54,816 nt of DNA from Chloroflexota bacterium (lineage in GTDB: Bacteria; Chloroflexota; Dehalococcoidia; JACQUD01), in NCBI GenBank assembly GCA_016210485.1, contig JACQUD010000032.1:1-54816 (forward strand). The letters are read 5' to 3'. The notes beneath the pieces were generated by a model. It saw only the letters and a list, made by a program, of their open reading frames with translations. It had not been told where the DNA came from and did not search any database. Below, piece by piece: positions 27,659-36,642 of the stretch. A program made the translations under genes and the position numbers. Position 1 is the first letter of the stretch; each line of letters starts with the position of its first letter.

Positions 27659-28882
27659 ATGAAAGAACTTACTAGCAGCCCTTATCGCTTCGTCATCCTG
27701 GGCTTGATTCTCTTGGCCCAAGGCGCTTTCGCCATCAACTTTATGTCCGCCCCGCCACTTTTTCCCATTATCATGGAGGACTATGGCCTGGCCCGTGCCT
27801 CGGCCAGCCTGATGGTGAGCATGCCGGTCCTCATGATGAGTCTGTTCAGCATCCCCGTAGGTCTCCTGGCCTCCCATATCGGCCTGAAGCGCACCTACGC
27901 CCTGGGAGCTTTCCTGGCCTCCGCTGGGACACTAACGCCTCTTGTCCCTGCCTTCCCTGTGCTCCTAGCACTGAGGGTATCGCTGGGGATGGGGATGATC
28001 ACGATACTTTCTCTCAGCGGGGCTATCATCATGGCCTGGTTCCGTGCCGAGCGGTTCCCTTTGATCAATACCTTCACCTCGGCGTGGCAGAGCCTGGCTT
28101 TTACACTGGCCTTCTTTCTATCTGTGCCCTTGGCCCAGGCCCTGGGCTGGCAGAACGCCCTGGGAGTTTTCGGCGCTGTGGCTCTGTTGGGAGCTGTGGC
28201 GTGGCTCTTTCTGGGCAAGGTGAGGCCATCCCCGAGGGCGACCACGGCAATGTCCCTCAGGGAGATGGTAACAGTGGCCCGGGACCGGAACGCTCTGCTC
28301 CTGGGCCTGGGCCTGGCCGGTGCCTTCAGCTTCAATACCGCCATGACATCCTGGCTCCCCACTTACTTCAGCGAGGTTCGAGGGATGAGCCAGGAACAGG
28401 CGAGCCGTATCACAGCTCTCCTACCCTTTATCGGCATCGTGGGCACCTTCGTCGGCGGAGCCCTGGCTTTGCGGGTAGGGAAGCACCGACCTTTCCTCAT
28501 GGTGGCCGGGGTGGCCATGCTGGTTACAGGCGTGGTCAACTACCTGGCCGGGATGCCTTGGCTCTATCTTACGGTGACCCTCATGGGGTTCTTCTCCTGG
28601 GTATACCTGCCCTCAGCCTTCACCATCCCTATGGAGCTGCCGGGGATGACCCCGGAAAAGCTGGGAGTGACCATGGCTACAGCCCTGGCCATAGGCAATT
28701 TGGCCAACTTTTTCTCTCCCCTGATGGTAGGAGCCATCACCGATGCTACAGGGTCTTACGCTCCGGGCTTCGTCATCATCTCCGTTATGGCCCTATCTTT
28801 AACCCTGGCTGGCTATCTCCTGCCGGAGACGGGGTCTAAGGCCAAGGAAACAGCACCCCAAGAAGTCCTCGCTCCGAAGTAG
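27659..28882 (+). CDS. MFS transporter, CynX/NimT-like
   Basis: The 407-residue protein has twelve hydrophobic spans, a HIGLKRTYALG loop between helices 2 and 3 and LRVGKHRPFL at the equivalent place in the second half. Its closest feel is the cyanate/nitroimidazole or organic-anion branch of the MFS. The ATG follows only a weak purine-rich stretch. It converges on the small unknown gene at 28919. Substrate unknown. Confidence 0.8.
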   Translation: MKELTSSPYRFVILGLILLAQGAFAINFMSAPPLFPIIMEDYGLARASASLMVSMPVLMMSLFSIPVGLLASHIGLKRTYALGAFLASAGTLTPLVPAFPVLLALRVSLGMGMITILSLSGAIIMAWFRAERFPLINTFTSAWQSLAFTLAFFLSVPLAQALGWQNALGVFGAVALLGAVAWLFLGKVRPSPRATTAMSLREMVTVARDRNALLLGLGLAGAFSFNTAMTSWLPTYFSEVRGMSQEQASRITALLPFIGIVGTFVGGALALRVGKHRPFLMVAGVAMLVTGVVNYLAGMPWLYLTVTLMGFFSWVYLPSAFTIPMELPGMTPEKLGVTMATALAIGNLANFFSPLMVGAITDATGSYAPGFVIISVMALSLTLAGYLLPETGSKAKETAPQEVLAPK

Positions 28883-28918
28883 GCTGCCTCCTCGACGCTG
28901 GCAACCTGGCGGACGCTT

Positions 28919-29299
28919 TCAGGGGTTGCCTTTCTCTTCAGCCACTATGTCCGTTATATCGAAGCTCATCTTGCCCAGGCCCTGCACCACGAAGCCGATG
29001 CCAACTTTATGGGGGCCGGAGGCCAGCTTCATGCCCTTCGCAAGAAGTGTGGAGGTCTTGTTCATGGCCAGGGTGAAGGGCGCCTCTTTGCTCACGGCAG
29101 TGAAAGGGACCTCCTTGTCGTCCTGGAGGAAGAAGGAGCCCTCCAGGGGTAGCTCCTGGCCATCCACGGAGAGAGGGAGCATCTCCCGAGCGTAGCCTGA
29201 GCCCAGGGTGTTCTTGAGCTGGAGCTGGAAGCCCCCCTGGTTATTCCTGAGGCTCCCCTTGACGTAAAGCCTCCTGAGGATGAAGGAGGGGACTAGCAC
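28919..29299 (-). CDS. Small conserved-looking protein of unknown function
   Basis: The 126-residue protein starts at GTG (29299), chosen because GGGAGGTG lies four bases upstream. It is predicted mostly beta-strand, with evenly spaced strands (VKGSLRNNQGGFQLQLKN, ELPLEGSFFLQDD, HKVGIGFVVQGLG, KMSFDITDIV), no signal peptide and no membrane span. It looks like a compact soluble beta-sandwich. It is the last gene of the long minus-strand run that includes the aldolase. Its leader carries the second quadruplex element. I do not recognise the family. Confidence 0.7.
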   Translation of the reverse strand: MLVPSFILRRLYVKGSLRNNQGGFQLQLKNTLGSGYAREMLPLSVDGQELPLEGSFFLQDDKEVPFTAVSKEAPFTLAMNKTSTLLAKGMKLASGPHKVGIGFVVQGLGKMSFDITDIVAEEKGNP

Positions 29300-29333
29300 C
29301 TTACACCTCCCACAGTTTAGGATGTTTTTCGTA

Positions 29334-29371
29334 CCCACCCGCCCGCCCAGTATGCTTGGAGGGCTTTGCCC
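29334..29371 (-). promoter_or_regulatory. Hairpin plus G-quadruplex leader (element 2 of 3)
   Basis: On the minus strand a GGGCAAAGCCC hairpin (29371-29361) is followed by GGGCGGGCGGGTGGG (29348-29334), a perfect four-tract quadruplex motif, and then by a segment reading AAAAACATC. The motif ends 34 bases before the GTG start of the downstream gene, within the gap after the aldolase gene. Confidence 0.55.
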
Positions 29372-29389
29372 ACAGCTCAGCGTTCTGTC

Positions 29390-30049
29390 TCATTCCTGCT
29401 CCTGGAGCATCCGGAAGAAGGCCTGCCCCACCTCCACGATATCCGGAGGCAGGAGGTTCACCTGGCCCAGGGAGGCGGCCATGACATAGACCTGGGACGC
29501 CTTCTCCAGGAGCTCGGCGGCGGTGAGGGCCCGCCGCAGATCCCGGCCCACAGCCACGGCCCCATGATTGGCCAGGATGACGGCGTTGTGCCCTCCCAGA
29601 GCCGAGACCACGTTAGTCGAGAGCTCCTCGGAGGCAGGGAGACCGTAGGGAGCTACCGAGATGCCGCCCCCCAGGAACACCACCTGGTCATCCAGAATAG
29701 CGGGAAGCTCCCTCCCGGCCACAGCCAGGGCGCTGGCATAGACGGAGTGAGTATGGAACACAGCTCCTACGTCAGTTCGGGCGCGGTAGATGGCAGCATG
29801 GAGCAGGGTCTCCGCAGAAGGAACCAGGTCCCCCTCCACCGGCTCCGCCTCAAAGTCCACCACCACAATGTCCTCGGCAGACAGGGTGTCGTAGTAGCGG
29901 CGAGAGGGGGTGATGGCCATGAGGTCGCGGCCTTCGGCGGCGGACAGGCGACGGCTGACGTTGCCCGAGGTGCCCACCACCAGCCCCTTCTTTTCCATGA
30001 GGAGGCTAGCCTCCAGCACCTGCTGCCGCTCCTCCAACCAGCGAGTCAT
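29390..30049 (-). CDS. Class II aldolase/adducin-family protein
   Basis: The 219-residue protein has the fuculose-1-phosphate aldolase fold: GTSGNVSRR near residue 27, HTHSVYASALA with metal-binding histidines, and ILANHGAVAVG. Members cleave or epimerise phosphorylated sugars and sugar acids using zinc. The second of two overlapping ATGs (30049) is spaced best from GGAGGTG; the first (30052) overlaps the kinase stop. It follows an FGGY kinase, so the pair probably phosphorylates and then cleaves one sugar. Confidence 0.87.
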   Translation of the reverse strand: MTRWLEERQQVLEASLLMEKKGLVVGTSGNVSRRLSAAEGRDLMAITPSRRYYDTLSAEDIVVVDFEAEPVEGDLVPSAETLLHAAIYRARTDVGAVFHTHSVYASALAVAGRELPAILDDQVVFLGGGISVAPYGLPASEELSTNVVSALGGHNAVILANHGAVAVGRDLRRALTAAELLEKASQVYVMAASLGQVNLLPPDIVEVGQAFFRMLQEQE

Positions 30050-31563
30050 CATAGCACCTCCGGGCCCAATTGCTCCAGGCCCTGGGCCAGCTTTTGCCAA
30101 CGGCCGTAGCACTCCTGGTACTCGGCAGCTATGAGCGCCTCCGGCTCGTATGTTTGGAATGGGGGGAGCATGGCCTGGCAGGCCTCCTCCAGGCTGGAGT
30201 AGACGGTGGCTGCGCCAGCGGCCATGGCTGCTCCCAGGGTGGAGACGTGGGGCTGGGCCGACACCTTCACCGGCCGGTAGAGGACGTGGGCCAAGATGTG
30301 GCCCAGGAGGTGGCTGCGTGAAAGCCCCCCACCCACGTGCATACCCGATACCTCTATCCCAGAGATAGCCTCCAGCTGTGCACAGTTGGCCCTGAGGGCG
30401 AAGGCCAGGTTCTCCAGAAAGGCCCGGGCCAGATGGCCTCGGCTCACCGCGCCCAGGGAGCGAGGGACGGGAAAGAGGAAGCCACCCAGTCGCAACCCCA
30501 GGCGGCCCATATCCATGAGTTGGGGCCCCAGGAGAGCCAGGGTGCCCTCGGCCCCCAAGGGCGACGCCTGGGCCGCCGCCTCCAGAGAAACGTAGCCCTC
30601 AGACCCGTCGCCGGGGAACAGGATGTCCTTGAGCCAGCGATAGACGCTGCCAACCTCCCCGGCGTTGCCCTCCACCACCCAGCGTCCGGGGAAGGCATGG
30701 CAGCCCGTCCAGATGCGAGACTCCTTATCTATCAGAGGTCTCTCCAGGGGAAGCTGGAGGCTGGCGCTCCAGCCTGCCACTATCCCCCCCTGGCCCTCAG
30801 CGTAGACGCCCATACCCAGGAGACCACACTGGGTGTCAGCCCCACCCAGGGCCACCGGGGTGCCGGGGGCCAGGCCCGTCTCCTGAGCGGCGCGAGGCGT
30901 CACCACGCCCACCCGCGCTCCCGCCGAACCCAGGGGCGGGTAGATCCCCGAGGGCAGGTCCAGGAGCTTCCTGAGGCGCTCCGACCAGTCCCCCTGGCTT
31001 ATGTCTAGGAGGCCCACCTCCCCGACGCTGGAGACGGCGACTGCGGCCTCCCCGCACAGCCTATAAGTTACCCAGCCATCTAAGGGCAGCGCGCAGGCGA
31101 TTCTCTCGAAGTCCTTCGGCCTCTGGCTACAGAACCAGCGCAGCTTGGCCGGGGCGAAGAGGAAGGAGGGGCGGTGCCCGGTGATGGCGTATATCTCCTG
31201 TCCGAACTCCTCGTCCAGAGCCATGCCCTCCATGAAGGCGCGCAGGTCTACGTTGGGGCCGGCATATATCTCCTGCCCCTGGGCGTCCAGGAAGACCAGA
31301 CCCTCCCTCTGGCTGGTGGCGCTCACCGCCAGGATGTCTTTAGGAGAGGCCCCGCTGGCGGCCAGAGCATCCTGAATGGTCTGGGCTATAGCCCGCCAGA
31401 AGGTCCTGGGATCGAACTCGCGGCCCAGGGGAGCCAGGTCTCCGGGGGTCTCGTAGCTCCAGGAACGAGAGGCGAAGGCCACGGCCTGGCCTTGAAGGTC
31501 GACGATGAGACAGCGGCAACCTTCGGAGCCGGCGTCCAGGCCCATGAGGTATTTAGTGGCCAT
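30049..31563 (-). CDS. FGGY-family carbohydrate kinase
   Basis: The 504-residue protein has the two-domain actin-like kinase fold: N-terminal phosphate loop GLDAGSEGCRCLI, the ATSQREG segment, and a C-terminal HVGGGLSRSHLLGHILA adenosine-binding region. Relatives phosphorylate xylulose, fuculose, ribulose or autoinducer-2. The gene overlaps the end of the upstream dehydrogenase-like gene by 11 bases and the following aldolase by a few bases, so the three are one translationally coupled cassette. The sugar substrate is unknown. Confidence 0.9.
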   Translation of the reverse strand: MATKYLMGLDAGSEGCRCLIVDLQGQAVAFASRSWSYETPGDLAPLGREFDPRTFWRAIAQTIQDALAASGASPKDILAVSATSQREGLVFLDAQGQEIYAGPNVDLRAFMEGMALDEEFGQEIYAITGHRPSFLFAPAKLRWFCSQRPKDFERIACALPLDGWVTYRLCGEAAVAVSSVGEVGLLDISQGDWSERLRKLLDLPSGIYPPLGSAGARVGVVTPRAAQETGLAPGTPVALGGADTQCGLLGMGVYAEGQGGIVAGWSASLQLPLERPLIDKESRIWTGCHAFPGRWVVEGNAGEVGSVYRWLKDILFPGDGSEGYVSLEAAAQASPLGAEGTLALLGPQLMDMGRLGLRLGGFLFPVPRSLGAVSRGHLARAFLENLAFALRANCAQLEAISGIEVSGMHVGGGLSRSHLLGHILAHVLYRPVKVSAQPHVSTLGAAMAAGAATVYSSLEEACQAMLPPFQTYEPEALIAAEYQECYGRWQKLAQGLEQLGPEVL

Positions 31564-32551
31564 GCTGCCCCCAGGCCTGGGGATTGAGGAGATGCGCAGG
31601 TCGCTCTCCGCGCAAGAAGTGCAGGATGTCCTCAGCTATCATCTCCGAGTGCCGGGCGATGGTCTCTTGGGTAGCGCCGCCGATGTGTGGGGTGAGCACC
31701 ACGTTGTCCAAGCCCAGCAGGGGATTGTCCGGGGCCACGGGGTGGCTGGGGAATACGTCCAGGCCGGCCCCGGCCAGCCGTCCTTTTTTCAAGAAATCGG
31801 CCAGAGCCTCTTCATCGATAAGGGCGGCATCGGCGGTGTTTATGAGGTAAGCCGAAGGCTTCATCAAGGCCAGGCGCTCCTTATCGATGAGCCCCCGGGT
31901 GACATCAGTGGCCGGGCAATGGAGGCTGAGGAAGTCGGACTGGCGGAGCAGGGTCTCCATGTCCACCAAGGCAACCCCTGTGCCTTGGGCCTGAGCTGGC
32001 TGGACATAAGGATCGTGGGCCAGAACCTTCATGCCCAGGGCCGAGGCACGGCGGGCCAGCTCAGCGCCGATGGCCCCCAGTCCCACCAACCCCAGGGTCT
32101 TGCCCCCTAGCTCCAGCCCCCGCAAGGAGATGTAAGGTTCGGTAGGGTCTTCCCAGGCCCCCGAGGCCACCATCTGGTGGGCGGGAGGGATACGGCGGGC
32201 CAGACACAGCATGAGGGCCAGGGCCATCTCGGCCACGGCGGGAGCATTGCGCCCCGGGGTGTGCGCCACAAGGACGCCGTGCCGGGTGGCGGCATCCACG
32301 TCCACATTATTGGGGTTGCCTCGGCAGACTCCTAAAAATTTGAGACGGGGCGCTTGCTCGAAAGTCTCCTCGAAGACGAAATCGGCCTCCACTACCAGGA
32401 TAGCTATGTCCTCGCCGCTCAATCTCTCCGCCAGTTCCTCAGGAGAGTATAATCTCCGGCTATCCAGCCAGCTTTCGTAGGCGACTTCCAACTCGGCCCG
32501 GAGCTTTTCCAGAGCCGGGGAGGAGAAGGGGGCCAGGATAAGGGCTTTCAT
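31553..32551 (-). CDS. D-isomer 2-hydroxyacid dehydrogenase-like protein with altered catalytic site
   Basis: The 332-residue protein has the family's two-lobe layout and NAD motif GLGAIG (157-162). Its catalytic triad is abnormal: the usual Arg of the N-x-ARG motif is Asp241 (NTADAALID), and the usual Glu is His270 (DVFPSHPV), while His289 (TPHIGG) is kept. Normal members reduce 2-keto acids using Arg to hold the carboxylate and Glu to tune His. Loss of both suggests a different substrate, or a regulatory role. The ATG at 32551 follows AAGG. It is coupled to the FGGY kinase and aldolase. Confidence 0.85.
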   Translation of the reverse strand: MKALILAPFSSPALEKLRAELEVAYESWLDSRRLYSPEELAERLSGEDIAILVVEADFVFEETFEQAPRLKFLGVCRGNPNNVDVDAATRHGVLVAHTPGRNAPAVAEMALALMLCLARRIPPAHQMVASGAWEDPTEPYISLRGLELGGKTLGLVGLGAIGAELARRASALGMKVLAHDPYVQPAQAQGTGVALVDMETLLRQSDFLSLHCPATDVTRGLIDKERLALMKPSAYLINTADAALIDEEALADFLKKGRLAGAGLDVFPSHPVAPDNPLLGLDNVVLTPHIGGATQETIARHSEMIAEDILHFLRGERPAHLLNPQAWGQHGH

Positions 32552-32638
32552 AGTCGAACCTTGGCATATGATACCACAAAGCTGGCCTGCTCTAAAATTA
32601 AGATTGAGAGCGGCCAGCCATGCTCGGCGCTCCCGGCG

Positions 32639-32667
32639 CTGGGTTCGACAGGCTCGGGGTGAGCGGC
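32639..32667 (-). repeat. Short GC-rich intergenic repeat (TTCGACAGGCTCGGGG type)
   Basis: The 130-base gap before the dehydrogenase-like gene contains GGTTCGACAGGCTCGGGGTG, close to a dispersed extragenic sequence (TTCGACAGGCTCAGG type) that I recall from several bacterial phyla. Only one copy lies in the window. Confidence 0.4.
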
Positions 32668-32681
32668 CCAGATCGGTTCGG

Positions 32682-33170
32682 CTATCGGATGAGGAAGTCC
32701 GCCACCTTCCGAAAGTTCTCCGGCACCAGACGGAGGACAAAGGGGAAGTAGTCCAGGAGCCGGGAGGCCAGGGCCGAGTCTTTCAGCGTTGGCTCCAGAT
32801 CGATGTAGTGGGAGGCCAGGAGGATGAGCACCAGGCTGACCAACGTCCCCAGGACCAGCCCGATAGCACCTCCGGCCAGACGGTTCAGCCATCCCAGCAT
32901 TATAAGAGAGAGGGCCTTACTGATGAGAGAAGCGATAATGGCCGAGGCCACCAGCGCCGCCACCAGGATTATGGCGAAGGCAGCGAACCGGGCCAGGCTA
33001 CTCTCCGAGGAGAGGACGTTGCTAGCCAGGGGCTGGTAGTAGCGCATGGCCGCCACCACCCCCACGGCCGTCCCTACGAGGGGCAGGACCAGCTTCACCG
33101 CCCCCATGAGCAACCCCGTTACTCCCAGGGCTATGGCAGCGACCAGGACAAACATATCTAGCCAGTTCAT
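32682..33170 (-). CDS. CvpA-family membrane protein
   Basis: The 162-residue protein has four hydrophobic segments (about 4-24, 27-43, 62-86 and 92-120) and the N-terminal MNWLDMFVLVAAIALGVTGLLMGAVK, which matches the CvpA/colicin V production family start. Members are linked to cell envelope and biofilm functions, without a defined activity. It ends the hopanoid-side gene run and is separated from the sugar cassette by 130 bases. Confidence 0.8.
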   Translation of the reverse strand: MNWLDMFVLVAAIALGVTGLLMGAVKLVLPLVGTAVGVVAAMRYYQPLASNVLSSESSLARFAAFAIILVAALVASAIIASLISKALSLIMLGWLNRLAGGAIGLVLGTLVSLVLILLASHYIDLEPTLKDSALASRLLDYFPFVLRLVPENFRKVADFLIR

Positions 33171-33215
33171 GACATCTCCCTATATCTAGTGTTATTCAGT
33201 ATATCAGATATTATA

Positions 33216-33650
33216 TTACTTCGGCATCAGATTGATGGTGCGCAGCACCTCTTGAGCATCCACTTCGGTGTCGATACAGCCGTCCTTGTGGAGAGGGATA
33301 ATGATAATGGCAGGGTCCAGCCCTTCCTGGCTCATCTGCTTCACCCCCTCCACCCCCAGAGCCAGTTCCTGAGCACAGGCCACGGCCACGATGCCCCGGG
33401 GCTGATGCTGCTTCACAAAGCGGAGAGCCATGGCCCCGCCAGCGGCGACGCAGACCCCGGCGTAGCCCAGGCGCAAGGCCTCCTGGCGGAAACGGTGGAT
33501 GACGCACTTCTCCAAGCAGTCCTCGGGGCACTGAAGACCTTCTTTGGTGTATTTGCCGAGGCAAGTCTCGCTGGGGCGGAGACAATGGGGAAGGAGGAGA
33601 ACCCTCCGATTAGGAGCCACCTGGGTCAAGTCCTGACCTACAGCTTCCAT
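33216..33650 (-). CDS. DUF116-family protein
   Basis: The 144-residue protein contains the family's RVLLLPHCLRPSETCLGKY segment, a Cys-rich LQCPEDCLEKCVIHRFR cluster, and AAGGAMALRFV and VACAQEL. The cysteines could hold a metal or an iron-sulfur cluster. The family's function is unknown. AGGAGGT lies five bases before the ATG. It follows shc by 22 bases and is likely in the hopanoid transcript. Confidence 0.86.
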   Translation of the reverse strand: MEAVGQDLTQVAPNRRVLLLPHCLRPSETCLGKYTKEGLQCPEDCLEKCVIHRFRQEALRLGYAGVCVAAGGAMALRFVKQHQPRGIVAVACAQELALGVEGVKQMSQEGLDPAIIIIPLHKDGCIDTEVDAQEVLRTINLMPK

Positions 33651-33672
33651 CTGTTACCTCCTATCCTCTAAT

Positions 33673-35583
33673 CTAAGGTAAGGCCCTCTGGAACTGGCCC
33701 AGGGCCATCAGGGGGAAATAGTTTCGATACAGATGATAGTTGATCATGAAGTCGCCAGGGAAGCCAGTGCCGGTGAAGTAGGGTTCCTCCCAGGTGCCGT
33801 CCTCCCTTTGGGTATCCATAAGATATCGGATGCCGCGGAGCACCTCAGGGCTGGGCCCTTCGGCAGCCAGGAGACCCATGATGGCCCAGGCCGTCTGGGA
33901 GGCGGTGGAGGGGCCTTGGCCACGAAGGGAGGGATTCTTATAGGAGTCGCAGGACTCCCCCCAGCCCCCATCCGGGTTATGGCGAGCCTTGAGCCAGGCG
34001 GCAGCCCGCCGAATGTATTCCTGCCCCATATCCTCCCCAGCAGCCTTGAGGGCCAGCATAGCCGACCAGGTGCCGTAGATATAGTTTACCCCCCAGCGCC
34101 CGAACCAAGCGCCATCGGCCTCCTGTTCCTTCTTCAGATAGGACAGGCCCCGGGCCGATGGACGATAGGTGAGGGGGTAGCCCAGCCGCCCCAGCATCTC
34201 CAACATGTGGGCAGTGACATCGGCGGAGGGAGGGTCCAGGAACTCGCCGAAGTCGGCGAAGGGGATCTGGGCCAGAGGCCCCTTGTTGTTGTCCATGTCG
34301 AAAGCGCCCCAACCCCCGTTGCGGCTCTGCATGCTCACCGACCAGACGACGCCCCTCTCTATGGCCTCTTCCAGGGCTTCTCTTTCAGGCAAGGAGACCT
34401 TCTTCAGGGCTATCACTACCTCGGCCACGTCGTCCACGTCGGGATAGAGGTCGTTCTCGAACTCGAAGGCCCAACCCCCGGGGGGCGTCCTGGGGTTCTT
34501 CACCTGCCAGTCGCCCCCGGCCATTATCTGCTCCTGGAGAAGCCAGCGGGCCGACCTCTGGAGGGCGGGGTGGTCGGGAGAGAGGCCGGAGTCAGCCAGG
34601 GCAATGACAGCCAGAGCAGTGTCCCACACCGGGGAGACGCAGGACTGGTGGTGCCAGGAGTCCCCCTCATCTATGGCGAAGGCCTCGAACCCTTGAAGCC
34701 CTTTGACCATTACTGGATGGTCCATAGGATAGCCCCGGAGCTTGAGGGCCAGGAGGGAGTAGACCCAGGGGGGCTGGATGCCACCCCAGGAGCCATCGGC
34801 CTCCTGGTGCTCCACGATCCAGCCCTCGGCCCGGCGCAGGGCGGCGCTCCGGCCCGGCTTCCAGGGAAGCTTATCGTAGGCCCGGAAGGCCCGGTCCAGG
34901 GCCAGGAAGAAGGACTTCCAGCTCGCCCAGCGCTGTCTCCGAGGCATGGCAAAGGCATCATGAGGTAGAGGCTGGGGGTAAAGCTCCTGGATGTCCATGG
35001 GCAGGGTGCAGCGAGGCTTCTTGTGGAGGATGACGAGCATGGGGACTACGGTTCCCCGTGCCCAGCAGGCGAACTCGTAGATATTTAGATAAAACCAGTT
35101 GGGCAATAGCACGACCTCCGGAGGCATGGCCGGCACTCCCTTCCAGGGGAACTGACCGAATAGGGCCAGCCATATCTTGGTGAAGACCCTGGCCCTGGGG
35201 ATGCCCCCCCTGGCCAGGATGAACTCTCGGGCCTTCCTCATGAAATCGGCCTCGGGAGAGATGCCCGCCACCTTGAGAGCGAGGTAGGCCTCGATGGTGG
35301 TGCTCAGGTCGCCGGGGCCACCATACCATATGGCCCAGGTGCCATCGGGGCGCTGGTGGCTCCGGATGTAGTTGGCTATCTGCCTCTCCCGCTCGGGCAG
35401 GGGGACGCCCAGGAAGCGACGCAGTAGGAGGTATTCCGCGGTTATGGTCACGTTGGACTCCAGCTCCCCGGCCCAGTAGCCCTGGGGGGCCTGAGTGCGC
35501 ATGAAGTAGCCCTGGGAGCGCTGGAGGGCCAAGGACAGGCGCTCCTGGAGTCCCCTATCTTTAGTCAGCGTTTCAATCTCCAT
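33673..35583 (-). CDS. shc: Squalene-hopene cyclase
   Basis: Shc cyclises squalene to hopene or hopanol at the membrane. The product (about 636 residues; the ATG at 35583 follows an adjacent GTG) has the catalytic DVDD motif at about residues 382-385 inside DLYPDVDDVAEV, and repeated QW motifs such as QEADGSWGG, QSRNGGWGAFD and QREDGTWEE. Its length is normal for the family. It is 15 bases from hpnA. Hopanoids are sterol-like membrane lipids; squalene synthesis genes are not in this window. Confidence 0.96.
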   Translation of the reverse strand: MEIETLTKDRGLQERLSLALQRSQGYFMRTQAPQGYWAGELESNVTITAEYLLLRRFLGVPLPERERQIANYIRSHQRPDGTWAIWYGGPGDLSTTIEAYLALKVAGISPEADFMRKAREFILARGGIPRARVFTKIWLALFGQFPWKGVPAMPPEVVLLPNWFYLNIYEFACWARGTVVPMLVILHKKPRCTLPMDIQELYPQPLPHDAFAMPRRQRWASWKSFFLALDRAFRAYDKLPWKPGRSAALRRAEGWIVEHQEADGSWGGIQPPWVYSLLALKLRGYPMDHPVMVKGLQGFEAFAIDEGDSWHHQSCVSPVWDTALAVIALADSGLSPDHPALQRSARWLLQEQIMAGGDWQVKNPRTPPGGWAFEFENDLYPDVDDVAEVVIALKKVSLPEREALEEAIERGVVWSVSMQSRNGGWGAFDMDNNKGPLAQIPFADFGEFLDPPSADVTAHMLEMLGRLGYPLTYRPSARGLSYLKKEQEADGAWFGRWGVNYIYGTWSAMLALKAAGEDMGQEYIRRAAAWLKARHNPDGGWGESCDSYKNPSLRGQGPSTASQTAWAIMGLLAAEGPSPEVLRGIRYLMDTQREDGTWEEPYFTGTGFPGDFMINYHLYRNYFPLMALGQFQRALP

Positions 35584-35598
35584 CACCTAATTCGCCCT

Positions 35599-36642
35599 TC
35601 ACCCAGGGCCTGCCTGTCCCCCCGCTTTCAGGGGCGTCGAGCGGGCCTGGGGAGTCTTCTTCACGTATCCGTGGTCCAGAAACCAGCGGGCGGCGTCCAC
35701 CAGAGCATGCCCAATGGGAGTCTGGGGGAGGCCCAGCTCCCGGACGGCCTTGGAGGCATCGTAATACATGGGCTTGCGGGCCATCCTCACCCCCTCCAGA
35801 GGGATGCGCGGCTCCCTCCGGAGAAGCTTGCCCTCGATAGCATAGTCGATGTAGCCCAAGGCCAGGGCCAGCCCCCAGGGGAGGCGATGCCGGGGGGCTG
35901 GCAGCCCCGTCACCTCAGCCAGCTTCTGAAGGAGGTCCTTCATAGTCAAATTCAAGTGGCCCAGGATGTAGCGACAGCCAGTTTTTCCCCTCTCCAGGGC
36001 CAGAATGTGTCCCCGGGCCACATCCCGGACATGGACGACGTTGAGGCCGGTGTCGATATAGGCCGGCATGCGGCCGTTGAGGAAGTCCAGCACTATGCGC
36101 CCGGTAGGGGTGGGCTTGGCATCCCAAGGGCCGATAGGGGTGGAGGGGTTGACAATGACCACGGGCAGGCCCTCGGCGGCGAATCTCAGGGCCACCTTCT
36201 CCGCCAGATATTTGGACCTCTTGTAGTGGCCCACCAGGCCCCGGGAGTCCAGTAGCGTATCCTCGGTGCCGGAGCCGTGGGGGAGCCGACCCACAGCGGC
36301 GACGCTGCTGGTGTAAACAACCTTCTCTATCCCTATTTTCTGGGCTGCGGCCAGGATATTCTCGGTGCCCTGGACGTTAGCCCGATATATGGCCTGGGGA
36401 TGGCGATGCCAGAGGGTGTAGGCGGCGGCGGCGTGGAAGAGGGCCTGGCAACCCTCCAGGGCCAGACCCAGGGAGGCTGTCTCCGTTATGTCCCCCTGGG
36501 CCAGCTCCACATCCAGCCCCTTCAGGCTAGCGGTGTTGCTGGTAGGGCGAACCAAGGCTCTCACCTGGTAGCCAGAGGCCAGGAGCTCTCGCACCAGGTT
36601 AGCCCCGATGAAGCCGGTGGCGCCGGTGACCAGGACTCTCAT
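35599..36642 (-). CDS. hpnA: Hopanoid-associated sugar epimerase HpnA
   Basis: The 347-residue NAD-dependent SDR-type protein starts MRVLVTGATGFIGANLVRELL, with the Rossmann GxxGxxG and a catalytic YxxxK (YKRSK). HpnA sits in hopanoid clusters and is thought to act on a sugar or side-chain intermediate; its exact reaction is not settled. The start ATG overlaps the TGA of hpnG (ATGA). The C-terminal tail after about residue 325 is Gly/Pro-rich. The third quadruplex element lies 36 bases before its start, inside the end of hpnG. Confidence 0.9.
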   Translation of the reverse strand: MRVLVTGATGFIGANLVRELLASGYQVRALVRPTSNTASLKGLDVELAQGDITETASLGLALEGCQALFHAAAAYTLWHRHPQAIYRANVQGTENILAAAQKIGIEKVVYTSSVAAVGRLPHGSGTEDTLLDSRGLVGHYKRSKYLAEKVALRFAAEGLPVVIVNPSTPIGPWDAKPTPTGRIVLDFLNGRMPAYIDTGLNVVHVRDVARGHILALERGKTGCRYILGHLNLTMKDLLQKLAEVTGLPAPRHRLPWGLALALGYIDYAIEGKLLRREPRIPLEGVRMARKPMYYDASKAVRELGLPQTPIGHALVDAARWFLDHGYVKKTPQARSTPLKAGGQAGPG

